Assembly: GCF_017875645.1 (NCBI RefSeq)
Contig: NZ_JAGGMR010000001.1
Span: 7,564,001 to 7,628,000, forward strand
Reading direction: 5' to 3'
From: Nocardia goodfellowii
GTDB lineage: Bacteria; Actinomycetota; Actinomycetes; Mycobacteriales; Mycobacteriaceae
Length of the DNA stretch: 64,000 nt
A model generated the notes under the pieces. That model ran no database searches. It saw only the letters and a list, made by a program, of their open reading frames with translations, and was not told the DNA's origin. Both the position numbers and the translations under genes were made by a program. Of this stretch, positions 27,357 through 35,008 are shown piece by piece; positions within the stretch are counted from its first letter, which is position 1; every line of letters starts with the position of its first letter.

Positions 27357-28199
27357 TTACTGCGATGTGTCACGGGCTTTCAGCTCGGTCATGATGAGTG
27401 CGCGAGCAGCCTCCCCGGTGACTGACTGGCCAGCAAGCGCTTTGAAAGCGCGCCCGTAGAGAGCGATCTCTCGCGGCTGGGTAATGGTCATCTCAGCGGT
27501 AACCGTTTCGACCATGACAAGACGGTTGTCGAACATGATGAAGTTTGAGATGGGTACGTCGTAGCGGGTTCTCGCAGGGACAATGCCTAGTGTCACCTGT
27601 GGCATGGACGCGACAGCAAGGAGCCTGTCGAGCTGGCCGATCATGGTGTGATCGCTTCCGACCGTGGTGTGCAGCGCCTGTTCGGCTATGACGAAGTGGA
27701 ACGCGTGGTTGCGACGGTACAAAACCTGTTGGCGCTCCATGCGTTTCGAGACACCCTGTTCCAGGTCGTTGGCGGTCTTGTAGAAGTTGATGACGCTTCG
27801 CAGGATCTCTTCGGCGTACTCCGCAGTTTGCAGCAGCCCCGGGATCAGGAACGGCTCAAACCAGCGCATGAACTCGGTTTCGGTCTCCAGCTTGACCGAT
27901 ACCTGTTGGCGTCGCTTAGTGCCAGTGCCGAGCACGCGCCGCCATTCCAAGTAGGCGGCTTCGATGTTGCGCACCGTCGCAATGAGGTCCGGAATCTGCG
28001 AGGCAGCGTCGGTAAGGGCACACCAGGTGCGTATGTCGGCGTCGGAGGGCGTCTGCTTCCCGTACTCGATTTTCGGGACCTTGGTTTGGTGCCATCCAGC
28101 TTGCCGGGCAAGCTCGGTACCCGATAGGCCAGCGTCAAGGCGAAGCTCCCGGAGCCTTTGCCCGAGAGCTTCTTTTGCCTGGTGAAGCGAGCTGGTCAC
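27357..28199 (-). CDS. XRE-family helix-turn-helix regulator with DUF5753 domain
   Basis: The 280-residue protein has an N-terminal XRE DNA-binding domain (LGQRLRELRLDAGLSGTELARQAGWHQTKVPKIEYGKQTPSDADI). The C-terminal DUF5753 region is marked by WFEPFLIPGLLQTAEYAEEIL, VSKRMERQQVLY, HFVIAEQALHTTVG and MPQVTLGIVPA. Such proteins occur in Actinobacteria next to small acidic partners (DUF397 or DUF6879) and regulate development or secondary metabolism (WhiJ-like). The GTG at 28199 overlaps the stop of the DUF6879 gene by four bases (GTGA), so translation is coupled. It is the last of three genes. Confidence 0.88.
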   Translation of the reverse strand: MTSSLHQAKEALGQRLRELRLDAGLSGTELARQAGWHQTKVPKIEYGKQTPSDADIRTWCALTDAASQIPDLIATVRNIEAAYLEWRRVLGTGTKRRQQVSVKLETETEFMRWFEPFLIPGLLQTAEYAEEILRSVINFYKTANDLEQGVSKRMERQQVLYRRNHAFHFVIAEQALHTTVGSDHTMIGQLDRLLAVASMPQVTLGIVPARTRYDVPISNFIMFDNRLVMVETVTAEMTITQPREIALYGRAFKALAGQSVTGEAARALIMTELKARDTSQ

Positions 28200-28714
28200 T
28201 GGTCGCTGTACTCCAGGAGCGGAACGGCCAGGGACCAGACCTGTTTTTTCACTTTCCGGGCGTACTCGACCAGGCGGCGGTCTGTTGTGACCGCAGCGCC
28301 GACCCACGTCCCGTCCGGCTCGAACGCCGTGAATGCGAGAACCGCGTCATCGAACAACCACCAGTCATCGGCCGTCAGCTCATCAGGGTCGATTCGGTGG
28401 CGCGTCAGATACCGAACATCCTCGCCCGCTTCAATATTGAAGCGGGCAACGTCCTTGGCGAACCGGGTGTAGTCGGTGTGCGGCGTGGTGACCACCCGCG
28501 CGCGTTTGACGGCTACCCCGCGACTTGTCGTCTCTCGAACATGGTTGAGCCAAGGCTGAAACCACATGTAGTCGTCGGCTTCGTTCTGGATGAACTTTCG
28601 AAACGGCTCGGACTCCTCGGGGGTCTCATAAGTGTCTTGCACCTCGAGGTGGAACGCTTCCCGCGTGGACTCGTGGAAGAGGTTCAGGAAGTCCTCACCT
28701 TGTGCGAGTAGCAC
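28196..28714 (-). CDS. DUF6879-family protein
   Basis: The 172-residue protein fits DUF6879, a family found beside XRE/DUF5753 regulators. It shows FLNLFHESTREAFHLEVQDTY at the N-terminus, FNIEAGEDVRYLTRHRI in the centre and DDWWLFDDAVLAFTAFEPDGTWVGA towards the end. The GTG at 28714 is chosen because AGGAGG lies seven bases upstream; this places its start inside the end of the preceding gene (20-base overlap). Function is unknown. By analogy with DUF397 partners it may bind and modulate the regulator encoded next; that is inference. Confidence 0.82.
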   Translation of the reverse strand: MLLAQGEDFLNLFHESTREAFHLEVQDTYETPEESEPFRKFIQNEADDYMWFQPWLNHVRETTSRGVAVKRARVVTTPHTDYTRFAKDVARFNIEAGEDVRYLTRHRIDPDELTADDWWLFDDAVLAFTAFEPDGTWVGAAVTTDRRLVEYARKVKKQVWSLAVPLLEYSDQ

Positions 28715-29024
28715 CGTAAAACCTCCTCTTAGCCTTGGGCACTTCCACACACGTCTCGTCGGGGTAGATATCCATCTGTCGGAGAGCTTCCGGGTCGGTT
28801 ACGGGACTCCCGGCAAGGGTGAACGTTCCCCTTCCAGTGTCGGACATGCTTGCGCCGATGAACGTGTCCGGTTGGGCGAACCCTGTTAGAAGATGCGGGA
28901 TTTCGATTCGATCGGCAACGTCGGTTCTCCATCCCTGGACGACGTAGGTTCCCCTGTCGGTGACGTAGAGGCTCGGGCAACCGCCGCCGGTGGTCCCGCC
29001 TTTGCCAAGAAGATGTAGCCGCAT
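28695..29024 (-). CDS. Hypothetical protein heading the DUF6879-XRE operon
   Basis: The 109-residue protein is not recognised by name. Its features are a Gly-rich start (MRLHLLGKGGTTGGGCPSLYVTDRGTYVV), a QGW turn, and the ordered segment IEIPHLLTGFAQPD before a charged C-terminus. It looks like a small beta-rich domain. GGAG lies seven bases before the ATG at 29024. It overlaps the DUF6879 gene and probably sits first in a three-gene transcript divergent from the winged-helix gene. Confidence 0.7.
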   Translation of the reverse strand: MRLHLLGKGGTTGGGCPSLYVTDRGTYVVQGWRTDVADRIEIPHLLTGFAQPDTFIGASMSDTGRGTFTLAGSPVTDPEALRQMDIYPDETCVEVPKAKRRFYGATRTR

Positions 29025-29246
29025 GGTTGGCTCCAATCGAGGTTATGCGTGGTCATGCGTAGATACCTTCGATGATGCCCGTCAATCGTGCAGCCCATGC
29101 AGCAATCAGTCAGGTCAAGCATTCTCGCGCATAGTGATAGTCGAGCTCAGGGCGCAGTTCGTAGCGTCTAGATCAGGCGCTCCATACCAAACGTCACTCG
29201 ACCTGGTACCGAGTGCCAGCCCACGACGACGTACAAGGGGCAGCGG

Positions 29247-29558
29247 ATGGCGATAACCCTTACACGAGCCAAAGTGCTTGTGGTGCTTGCAATTTTGGAG
29301 CCAACGGAAGCACTGACGGTCAGACAGCTTTGCGCAACAACAGGTTTCGCGGAGGGAACGATCCGCCAAGGCTTGAGGGAGAGCACATACGAAGGGCTCG
29401 CGGCATGCTCGCGCAGGCAGCCGCCAGGGTGGCGAATCACTGCGAAGGGCCGGCTACTCATGGGCACCAGGCTGTTCCAAGACATGCTGCCGCCATTTTT
29501 CCGGGACCAGATTCCCCCGCAGGCAGAGTCCGTGACCGCGAACGGGGTGCCCCGATGA
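29247..29558 (+). CDS. Small winged-helix-like DNA-binding protein
   Basis: The 103-residue protein has the pattern of a single winged helix: TRAKVLVVLAIL, then a helix-turn-helix-like ALTVRQLCATTGFAEGTIRQGLRES, then a wing-like segment PPGWRITAKGRLLMG. AGGGG precedes the ATG. Its stop overlaps the next start by four bases (ATGA). It is divergent from the DUF6879-XRE operon with 222 bases between. A regulatory role is inferred from the fold pattern only. Confidence 0.65.
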   Translation: MAITLTRAKVLVVLAILEPTEALTVRQLCATTGFAEGTIRQGLRESTYEGLAACSRRQPPGWRITAKGRLLMGTRLFQDMLPPFFRDQIPPQAESVTANGVPR

Positions 29559-29956
29559 GGGAGCGGCCTACCGCGATCGGGTACCTACGTCGGGATGTTT
29601 CCGGCATCTCCCAGACCTGGGATGAGATTCAAATCCGGAGTCTGTCAAAGCGGCTCGGCTACGACCTGGCCAAGACAGTGGTGTTCGGGTCCGAGACGGA
29701 GCACCTGTTGGTCCGGTTGATCGGGGCGGTCCGGCGAGCCGACGCTGACGCCGTGATCGTGCCGAGCACGTTGCATTTCTACCGCGCCGACATTCCGGTT
29801 GAACTGGTGCACGCGTGCGACGTGGTCACCGTGAACCCGGAAGCGACCTACGCGCGCAGCGTCGCATCTTCGCTGACCCTGCATGACAGCTACGACGCTG
29901 GAAAGGAGGTGAGTAGTGATGATCGAGGATGGAACTCCGGACGGCAACGCCGGTGA
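29555..29956 (+). CDS. Hypothetical protein resembling the catalytic N-terminus of serine recombinases
   Basis: The 133-residue protein begins with the resolvase-like pattern AIGYLRRDVSGISQTWDEIQIRSLSKRLGYDLAKTVVF and later VRRADADAVIVPSTLHFY. In true recombinases the first strand ends with Y-x-R and a catalytic Ser. Here GYLRRDVSGIS keeps Tyr and Arg, but assignment of the Ser is uncertain and the DNA-binding C-terminal part is absent. It may be a degenerate or repurposed recombinase domain. It is translationally coupled to the winged-helix gene. Confidence 0.6.
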   Translation: MRERPTAIGYLRRDVSGISQTWDEIQIRSLSKRLGYDLAKTVVFGSETEHLLVRLIGAVRRADADAVIVPSTLHFYRADIPVELVHACDVVTVNPEATYARSVASSLTLHDSYDAGKEVSSDDRGWNSGRQRR

Positions 29957-30041
29957 ACCGCAGGACATCCAGGCACCGAAGACCGTGACAGTGCGGTCAC
30001 ACGGCGTTGTCTACCGGTTCTTCAATCAAGAGGACGACTAA
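29919..30041 (+). CDS. 40-residue acidic peptide with a consensus ribosome site
   Basis: A 41-codon frame starts at ATG 29919 (or GTG 29916) after AAAGGAGGTGA, the strongest Shine-Dalgarno in this part of the window; AGGAGG is at 29904-29909. The peptide is acidic at both ends with a basic/aromatic centre (VTVRSHGVVYRFFNQEDD). It overlaps the previous gene by 38 bases and is followed by a hairpin. I do not recognise it. The ribosome site and operon position are the evidence for its being real. Confidence 0.6.
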   Translation: MIEDGTPDGNAGEPQDIQAPKTVTVRSHGVVYRFFNQEDD

Positions 30042-30059
30042 TCATGGTGTGCCTCGGTG

Positions 30060-30087
30060 CGCCCCGGCAACCTTTCGCGCCGGGGCG
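30060..30087 (+). terminator. Hairpin after the 40-residue peptide gene
   Basis: CGCCCCGGC at 30060-30068 pairs with GCCGGGGCG at 30079-30087, a perfect 9-bp stem with a 10-base loop, 19 bases after the stop codon. It probably ends the three-gene plus-strand unit. Confidence 0.6.
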
Positions 30088-30114
30088 TTCGCAACGTAGT
30101 ACAGGCGGACACCA

Positions 30115-30354
30115 ATGAACCGTCCATCGGTCCGGAAGTCATCCCGTTCGATCGGTGGGCAGGCAACCCCGCGCGCCGACTGTGACTGCTTGGACTGTTG
30201 GGTGTGGATGATGGACAACCCTGCGCCGGTTGTCTTGGGTCCTACCGATCCGCCCGAAGCGGCGACCATCTCAACGCTAGGTGGGCGTACCGAAATCCTG
30301 AAGCCGCCCAGCGGATACACCGTGCTTGTCGCTCCGGAATCTGCGCCGCCCTGA
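30115..30354 (+). CDS. Hypothetical protein (79 aa)
   Basis: A short frame begins at ATG 30115 with AGGCGG six bases upstream. It encodes DCDCLDCWVW near the middle, a cluster of three Cys, then a Pro-rich acidic tail. The composition looks protein-like but no family is recognised. Confidence 0.45.
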   Translation: MNRPSVRKSSRSIGGQATPRADCDCLDCWVWMMDNPAPVVLGPTDPPEAATISTLGGRTEILKPPSGYTVLVAPESAPP

Positions 30355-30809
30355 CGGTGGCGAACCTGCGCCACTGAGGGTTACAGACCCACGCGCACCA
30401 GAGTGATGCGGGCACCAACTGACACTCGTCACTCGGGATCCGGGAGGTAAGGGCAGGGGTCGGGCCGCCGGCCACCAGCGCCGCGGAGAGGCCGGCGGCC
30501 CGCGAATTGCCGTTTGAGAGCGCAATCACCGAATGGTTCCGGCGGTTTGTCGCCGCTTCCGGCGAATCGGAGTCGCTGTCGCAGAAGCGTTTCAGACGCG
30601 GAGTCCGCCTCACCGACTATCGCGACCCACCATTTTGTTCCCACCGAATCGCGTGCTCCGAACTCGCCCGCACGAATTCGCTCGCTTCTGCGCGCCGGGC
30701 GCGCACGGGGTCGAAGATCAGGTGAGGTGGCAGCACACAGCAGGATATCAACTCGTCGCGCCGACCTCTGCATGCGCAAGGCGGCGACTCGGCAAACTCC
30801 GATCGCCGC
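30355..30809. other. Stretch left of the insertion sequence without a supported gene
   Basis: Frames on both strands are Arg/Ser-rich and lack starts with ribosome sites. It may be old degraded sequence, but no recognisable fragment remains. Confidence 0.45.
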
Positions 30810-30812
30810 TAA

Positions 30813-30832
30813 GAGCTCCTATCGGGTTCGGT
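30813..30832. repeat. Left terminal inverted repeat of the IS element
   Basis: It starts GAGCTCCTATC and matches the right end at 16 of 20 positions. The stop codon of the transposase (30819-30821) lies inside it. A TAA target repeat precedes it. Confidence 0.85.
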
Positions 30833-31618
30833 TGCTGAATCGTCGCCAACAGATCAGGGCTGCGGCGAGGTCGAGGAATCCGTGGTGGATGTCGGTGCGT
30901 CGTTCCCATCGGATGGCCAGGCGCCGGTATTGGTGGAGCAGGGCGAAGGTTTGCTCGACGATCCAGCGGCCGGCGGTGACCTTGTCGCGGGTGCCGCGGC
31001 GGGCGATGTAGCCGCTGATACGTCGCTGCTGCAGTTCGGAATACACGCTGGGGTAGTCGTATCCTTTGTCCGCGATCAAGGTGGTGATCCGGCGACGTGG
31101 CTGGCCCGACCGTCCGCGCAGAGGCCGGACCCGGTCGAGCAGGGTCGGCAAAAGCAGGTGATCGTTGAGGTTGGCTGCTGAGAGCGCGACCGCCAGCGGG
31201 AATCCGTTCCCGCAGGTCAGGATGTGGTGTTTGGAACCGGTTTTGGCGCGGTCGACTGGGCTGGGACCTGTTGCGGCGCCCCTTTTTTGGCCCGCACGTG
31301 CGAGCCGTCGACGATGACGCGGTCGAAGTCGATCAACCTGGCGGCGTGTGCGCGAGCAAGCACGGCCTGATGGATCTGCTTGAACGCCCCGGCGGCTTGC
31401 CAGTCCCGCAACCTGCGCCAACAGGTCATCCCAGACCCGAACCCCAATTCCTGGGGTAGGTCTTCCCATCCGATCCCGGTGATCAGAACGAACAAGATCC
31501 CCTGCAGCACCCGACGGGAGTCCATCTGCGGCGGTCCCGGTGTCCCGGCCGGTTTCACCGGTAGTAGCGGTTCGATTACCGCCCACAACTCGTCATCCAC
31601 GATCCAGGGTGCTGCCAC
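30819..31618 (-). CDS. IS5-family DDE transposase made by programmed -1 frameshift
   Basis: The first frame (31618 to 31217, GTG start) encodes VDDELWAVIEPLLP, the GIGWEDLPQELGFGSGMTCWRRL segment and the first catalytic Asp in VIVDGSHVRAKKG. The second frame, offset by -1, continues with TGSKHHILTCGNGFPLAV, the second Asp in LIADKGYD, and the Glu region WIVEQTFALLHQYRRLAIRWERR. The switch is at A6G4 on the coding strand (31288 to 31279), a classic slippery run. Together they give about 266 residues, the normal length. The short product alone may act as inhibitor. Confidence 0.88.
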
Positions 31619-31659
31619 AGCGAAACATCCTGCACTGCAACAGAACCCGACGCCAACCG

Positions 31660-31679
31660 ACCGATCCTGTTAGGAGGTC
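31660..31679. repeat. Right terminal inverted repeat of the IS element
   Basis: Read inward from 31679 it begins GACCTCCTAAC, matching the left repeat. A TAA target repeat follows at 31680-31682. Confidence 0.85.
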
Positions 31680-31794
31680 TAAGCGCATGAGGGCCGACCC
31701 GTCGAGGGGTGGTATTGAGTTTCGCTACCCTCGGCAATTACGCTGCGCGCCGGGGGGACAGGTTCATCTGGATTCGCGCATACCAGGAGGAACC

Positions 31795-32298
31795 ATGGCC
31801 AAGGACCGGCCGTATACCGAGGCGGAGCGCCGCCAGCGCGCATTGTTTCAACAGGCACCAGTCTGGATCGAGTGGCTGGCCGCCATGGACGAGCAGAGAG
31901 CGCGCTTTTTCAGCGAGACCGTTCCGGACATGCCGGCCGACCCTTGGAGCCCGGAGGGACTCGACCATGCCGAGGCCGCCGCGCTCCGGCGGTTTCCCGA
32001 TATGGAATCTGTTGAGCTGCCAAAGAACCGAGACATCGCCGACCAGTTCCACCGATACGTCGGGGAAACATTCCGACGCAATTTCGGGGGCAAGTGGTAC
32101 AACGTGCCGAGCTTCGATGACGAGCAACGCTCCCGTGGTTTTGGTCCGATAATTCGCGATGAATTCAGCGCCGAATACTTGGATGTGATTACACTATTGA
32201 CTGCTTCCATGCATCGGCGTACGGGGTCAGAGTGGAGCCGCATTTTCGGTTTCGTCGCACAGGAATATGCGGCGTGGAAAGAGGGCAGCTCGACATGA
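31795..32298 (+). CDS. Hypothetical protein (167 aa), right edge of the accessory region
   Basis: The ATG at 31795 has AGGAGG four bases upstream, which makes expression likely. The soluble, Trp/Phe-rich product (WIEWLAAMDEQRARFF, FRRNFGGKWYNVPSFDDEQ, GSEWSRIFGFVAQEYAAW) has the look of small immunity-type or SUKH-like proteins, but I cannot assign a family. The gene lies about 110 bases beyond the IS right end and could be expressed from a promoter in or beyond the element. Confidence 0.65.
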   Translation: MAKDRPYTEAERRQRALFQQAPVWIEWLAAMDEQRARFFSETVPDMPADPWSPEGLDHAEAAALRRFPDMESVELPKNRDIADQFHRYVGETFRRNFGGKWYNVPSFDDEQRSRGFGPIIRDEFSAEYLDVITLLTASMHRRTGSEWSRIFGFVAQEYAAWKEGSST

Positions 32299-32652
32299 TC
32301 GTGCTGACCAAGCGATGTACTCGGGCTCGCGCCGGAGGTCTCGAAAGCCCTCCACCCCGGCAGTCCCATGCCGGGCGAGGAAGCCCGCGACCCAACCGAC
32401 CGGCTACCCCAGGACGACCACCGGGCCCGCGAGCGCAACTAGAGCGTGACCGGGTCGCGGCGAGAGAACGCGGCCGGGCGCTGGCGGAATAGCCAGGGAC
32501 ACCTGATGTTCGCGAAAGTGATTGGCGTTCCTAAATAGTTGGATCCCGGTGAGCAAGCAGGCCGGCACCCGCCGGGATACACCGCGGTTTCGCGCTGCCC
32601 TTGCTTGACGAGGTACCGCGCCCTGTCACGATCGAGGTCCGTGCGACCTCAC
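32299..32652. other. Stretch between the accessory region and the hydrolase gene
   Basis: No gene is supported. An inverted repeat ATCCCGG (32543-32549) / CCGGGAT (32572-32578) may be the terminator of the convergent hydrolase gene. No copy of the tRNA-Pro 3' end is visible to mark a right attachment site. Confidence 0.45.
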
Positions 32653-33522
32653 CTAGCCGCGCAGGAGGTGACTCCGCAGCTCCGGAATGATTTGGTCCCA
32701 CACCGCCGGTGGCGGGATCTCGTGACCCACTCCATCCATGCGCACGAGCCGGGCGTCCGGGATCATTCGGGCGAGCGCTTCGCCGTGTGGGAGAGGAAAC
32801 ATGGGGTCGTCGGCGCTGTGCAGGACGAGTGTCGGAACGCGAATCTCGGTGGGGTCCACTGGCTTTCCGGTTTCGGCGAGGAAGTGGTTGGCCATCGAGG
32901 AGGCCATGTTGCGGGTGCGGTGTACTTCGAGTGTTGCCAGGGCTCGCACGCGAGGTTCGTCGAGGCCGTGTGGGCCGGCGTAGGGGCGTTCGACCTCGAC
33001 GCGGTAGTCGATTACGGCGGTTTGGTCGGTCCAGTCGATCTCTGGTTCGGGGTCGGTCCAGGTGGCCGTGACGGCGGGGGTTGGGGGTGGCAGGGGGCCG
33101 GCGTCGCCGCCGATGGGGCTGGTTTCGATGAGGGTCAGGGTGTGGACGCGTTCGGGGGTGCGGGCCGCGATGGTCTGGGCTATTCCGCCGCCCATGGACA
33201 TTCCGATCAGGTGGGCCTGTGCGATGCCGAGGGCGTCGAGTATGCGTAGTGGGTCGGTGGCGAGGTCCTCGCCGGTGTAGGCGGGGCGGCCGGGAGGGGA
33301 GGTGCTGGATTGGCCGGTGTCGCGGTGGTCGTATCGGATGACCTGGAGGTCATTGCCACCGAGCAGGTCGCAGAATTCCGGGGTCCACCAATCCATCGAC
33401 TGGCCACCGCCCGCGATGAGCAGCACAGCGGGTGCGCCGACCGGTCCGGTGCGCCGGATCGCGAGGTCGACACCGCCCAATTCGAGGATTTCCGTGGTCT
33501 GATGTGTGTCATTCGTTGTCAT
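32653..33522 (-). CDS. Alpha/beta-fold hydrolase
   Basis: The 289-residue protein has the complete alpha/beta-hydrolase layout: oxyanion strand VLLIAGGGQSMDWW, RYDHRDTGQS, nucleophile elbow GMSMGGG with the catalytic Ser, the acid in VLHSADDPMF and the His in GVGHEIPP. The pattern is closest to small esterases and aclacinomycin-methylesterase-like enzymes. The substrate is unknown. It is divergent from a LysR regulator over a perfect palindrome, so it is very likely that regulator's target. Confidence 0.92.
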   Translation of the reverse strand: MTTNDTHQTTEILELGGVDLAIRRTGPVGAPAVLLIAGGGQSMDWWTPEFCDLLGGNDLQVIRYDHRDTGQSSTSPPGRPAYTGEDLATDPLRILDALGIAQAHLIGMSMGGGIAQTIAARTPERVHTLTLIETSPIGGDAGPLPPPTPAVTATWTDPEPEIDWTDQTAVIDYRVEVERPYAGPHGLDEPRVRALATLEVHRTRNMASSMANHFLAETGKPVDPTEIRVPTLVLHSADDPMFPLPHGEALARMIPDARLVRMDGVGHEIPPPAVWDQIIPELRSHLLRG

Positions 33523-33566
33523 GACACTGACTCTAGGATCGCGGATTCATTATGAAAAGCGATTGC

Positions 33567-33587
33567 TAGCGATCATTCTGATCGCTA
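33567..33587. promoter_or_regulatory. Perfect palindrome between the hydrolase and LysR genes
   Basis: TAGCGATCA (33567-33575), TTC, TGATCGCTA (33579-33587) is a perfect 9+3+9 inverted repeat ending 19 bases before the LysR start. Extra AGCGAT and ATCGCT half sites flank it. Its form (T-N11-A within a dyad) and place are those of a LysR operator. Confidence 0.65.
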
Positions 33588-33606
33588 TCGCTTATGCTCC
33601 GAGGTT

Positions 33607-34503
33607 ATGGTCGACGTTGAACTTCGCCATCTCCGGACCATGGCCGCCATCGCCGAGGAAGGGACGTTCGGGCGAGCGGCCGATCGGCTCGGCTACACCC
33701 AGTCATCGGTTAGCCAGCAGGTCGCCTCGCTGGAGAAGGCAGTCGGCGGCGCGCTTTTCGATCGGCCGGGCGGTCCGCGGCCGGTGCGGATCACTCCGCT
33801 GGGCGAAGTGGTTTTGGCGCACGGGCGCGAATTGCTCGCGAGGGCAAAGGTTCTGGACGATGCTGTCGATCGTTTCCGAGCCGGCAACGGCCGCATCGAC
33901 ATCGGGTCGTTCCCGGGTGTCGCCAGCCGCATCCTGCCGAAGGTCGTGCGGCGTCTGCTCGACGAGCACCCCGGTTGTGACATTCGGCTTTCGGAGGTGA
34001 ACTCGACAGACCCGCAGCTCGGTAACCTCGACCTGTTGTTCTACGACGACCGGATCGACGGCGACGCCGAGCACGTGAAGCTACTCGACGAGCACTATCT
34101 GTTGGTGGCCGAAGCCGGCACTTTCCCCGAAGGTCCAGTTCCGGTGCGGCTACTCGATGACGCCCCGATGGTTGCCTGGCCACCCACCTACCACCAGAAA
34201 TGGTTGGAACGAACCTTGGCCGATTCGGGCGCGCGGCCCCGCATCGTCTTCCGCACCACCGGGCACGAAACCGTCGTGGCGATGGTGCGCGCGGGCATCG
34301 GTTCAGCGGTCCTGCCCTGGCTGGCGCTGCACGGCTCCGACGTGTTCACCGACACCCAGCTCACCATCCACCACCTCCAACCCTCACCCACCCGCGAGAT
34401 GTACCTGTATTGGCCGCCCGAACGTACCCAGTCACCTTTGGTGGCGCGGGCCATCGACATCGCCGTCGAAGCCGCCACCGAGCTGACCGACCAGAGGCGA
34501 TAG
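33607..34503 (+). CDS. LysR-family transcriptional regulator
   Basis: The 298-residue protein starts with a typical LysR winged helix-turn-helix (MVDVELRHLRTMAAIAEEGTFGRAADRLGYTQSSVSQQVASLEKAVGGALFDRPGG) and continues with the two-lobed effector domain (about 90-290). The palindrome just upstream suggests autorepression and control of the divergent hydrolase. The inducer cannot be read from the sequence. Confidence 0.93.
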   Translation: MVDVELRHLRTMAAIAEEGTFGRAADRLGYTQSSVSQQVASLEKAVGGALFDRPGGPRPVRITPLGEVVLAHGRELLARAKVLDDAVDRFRAGNGRIDIGSFPGVASRILPKVVRRLLDEHPGCDIRLSEVNSTDPQLGNLDLLFYDDRIDGDAEHVKLLDEHYLLVAEAGTFPEGPVPVRLLDDAPMVAWPPTYHQKWLERTLADSGARPRIVFRTTGHETVVAMVRAGIGSAVLPWLALHGSDVFTDTQLTIHHLQPSPTREMYLYWPPERTQSPLVARAIDIAVEAATELTDQRR

Positions 34504-34752
34504 ACCACCGCCTTCGCCCGTGCGAGAACCGGTTCCGCGGCCCGCACCGCAGACTTGTATCGCCGTCGAGCCGCAGCTGCGCGCCTAACCAGAGGTAACA
34601 ACCGCCGCTTGCACTGTGCCAGGACATGTTTCGCAGCGGGCACCACAACGCAGATCTGTATATTGCTGTCGGAGAGCGCCTTTCGTATTCGCGTCCTGCG
34701 CCATCGCCCCATGGCCCCTGCGACCCGAACCCATCGCCTGCCACAGACACGC

Positions 34753-34926
34753 ATGCGCCACAGCGCCGACATCGACCGGTTCGAGCAGCCGACCACTCGG
34801 TTTCGCGGATGGGCTACCGCGACCGCGATTCTCGTCGTCCTCTACATGGTGTCGTTCCTCACGCTGCCCGCCGTCGAAGAATTTATGCACCAGAATGCGA
34901 TCGAACTGGGCTGGATCGTCAAGTAG
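34753..34926 (+). CDS. Small membrane protein, unrecognised
   Basis: From the ATG at 34753 the 57-residue product has a charged N-terminus (MRHSADIDRFEQPTTRFRGW), one strong membrane helix (ATAILVVLYMVSFLTLPAV) and a short polar tail. The frame is open further upstream but that part is Arg-rich and unlike protein. No clear ribosome site. It could be a stray frame. Confidence 0.4.
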   Translation: MRHSADIDRFEQPTTRFRGWATATAILVVLYMVSFLTLPAVEEFMHQNAIELGWIVK

Positions 34927-35008
34927 CCAGTCGTGCCACCGGTCAGCTATCGCCCCACAGGCAACGGTTGCAGAATTCCGCCCCACAGACCTTCAGCTGA
35001 ACAGGTCC

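Larger units (their letters stand above)
30813..31679 (-). mobile_element. Complete IS5-family insertion sequence (frameshift-type, 867 bp)
   Basis: The element has 20-base imperfect terminal inverted repeats (16 of 20 identical) at 30813-30832 and 31660-31679. It is flanked by a 3-base direct repeat TAA (30810-30812 and 31680-31682), and one transposase in two overlapping frames fills it. Size, TNA-type target duplication and an A6G slip site place it in the IS5 family, probably the IS427-like group. Both ends are intact, so it may still be mobile. Confidence 0.88.

Noticed and set aside
27064..29024. Toxin-antitoxin pair in the XRE/DUF6879 operon
   Set aside because: Neither small protein shows a known toxin motif. 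The DUF5753 regulator architecture fits transcriptional control better.
30507..30725. A 72-residue plus-strand frame left of the IS
   Set aside because: It is Arg/Ser-rich without a ribosome site or motif; no support.
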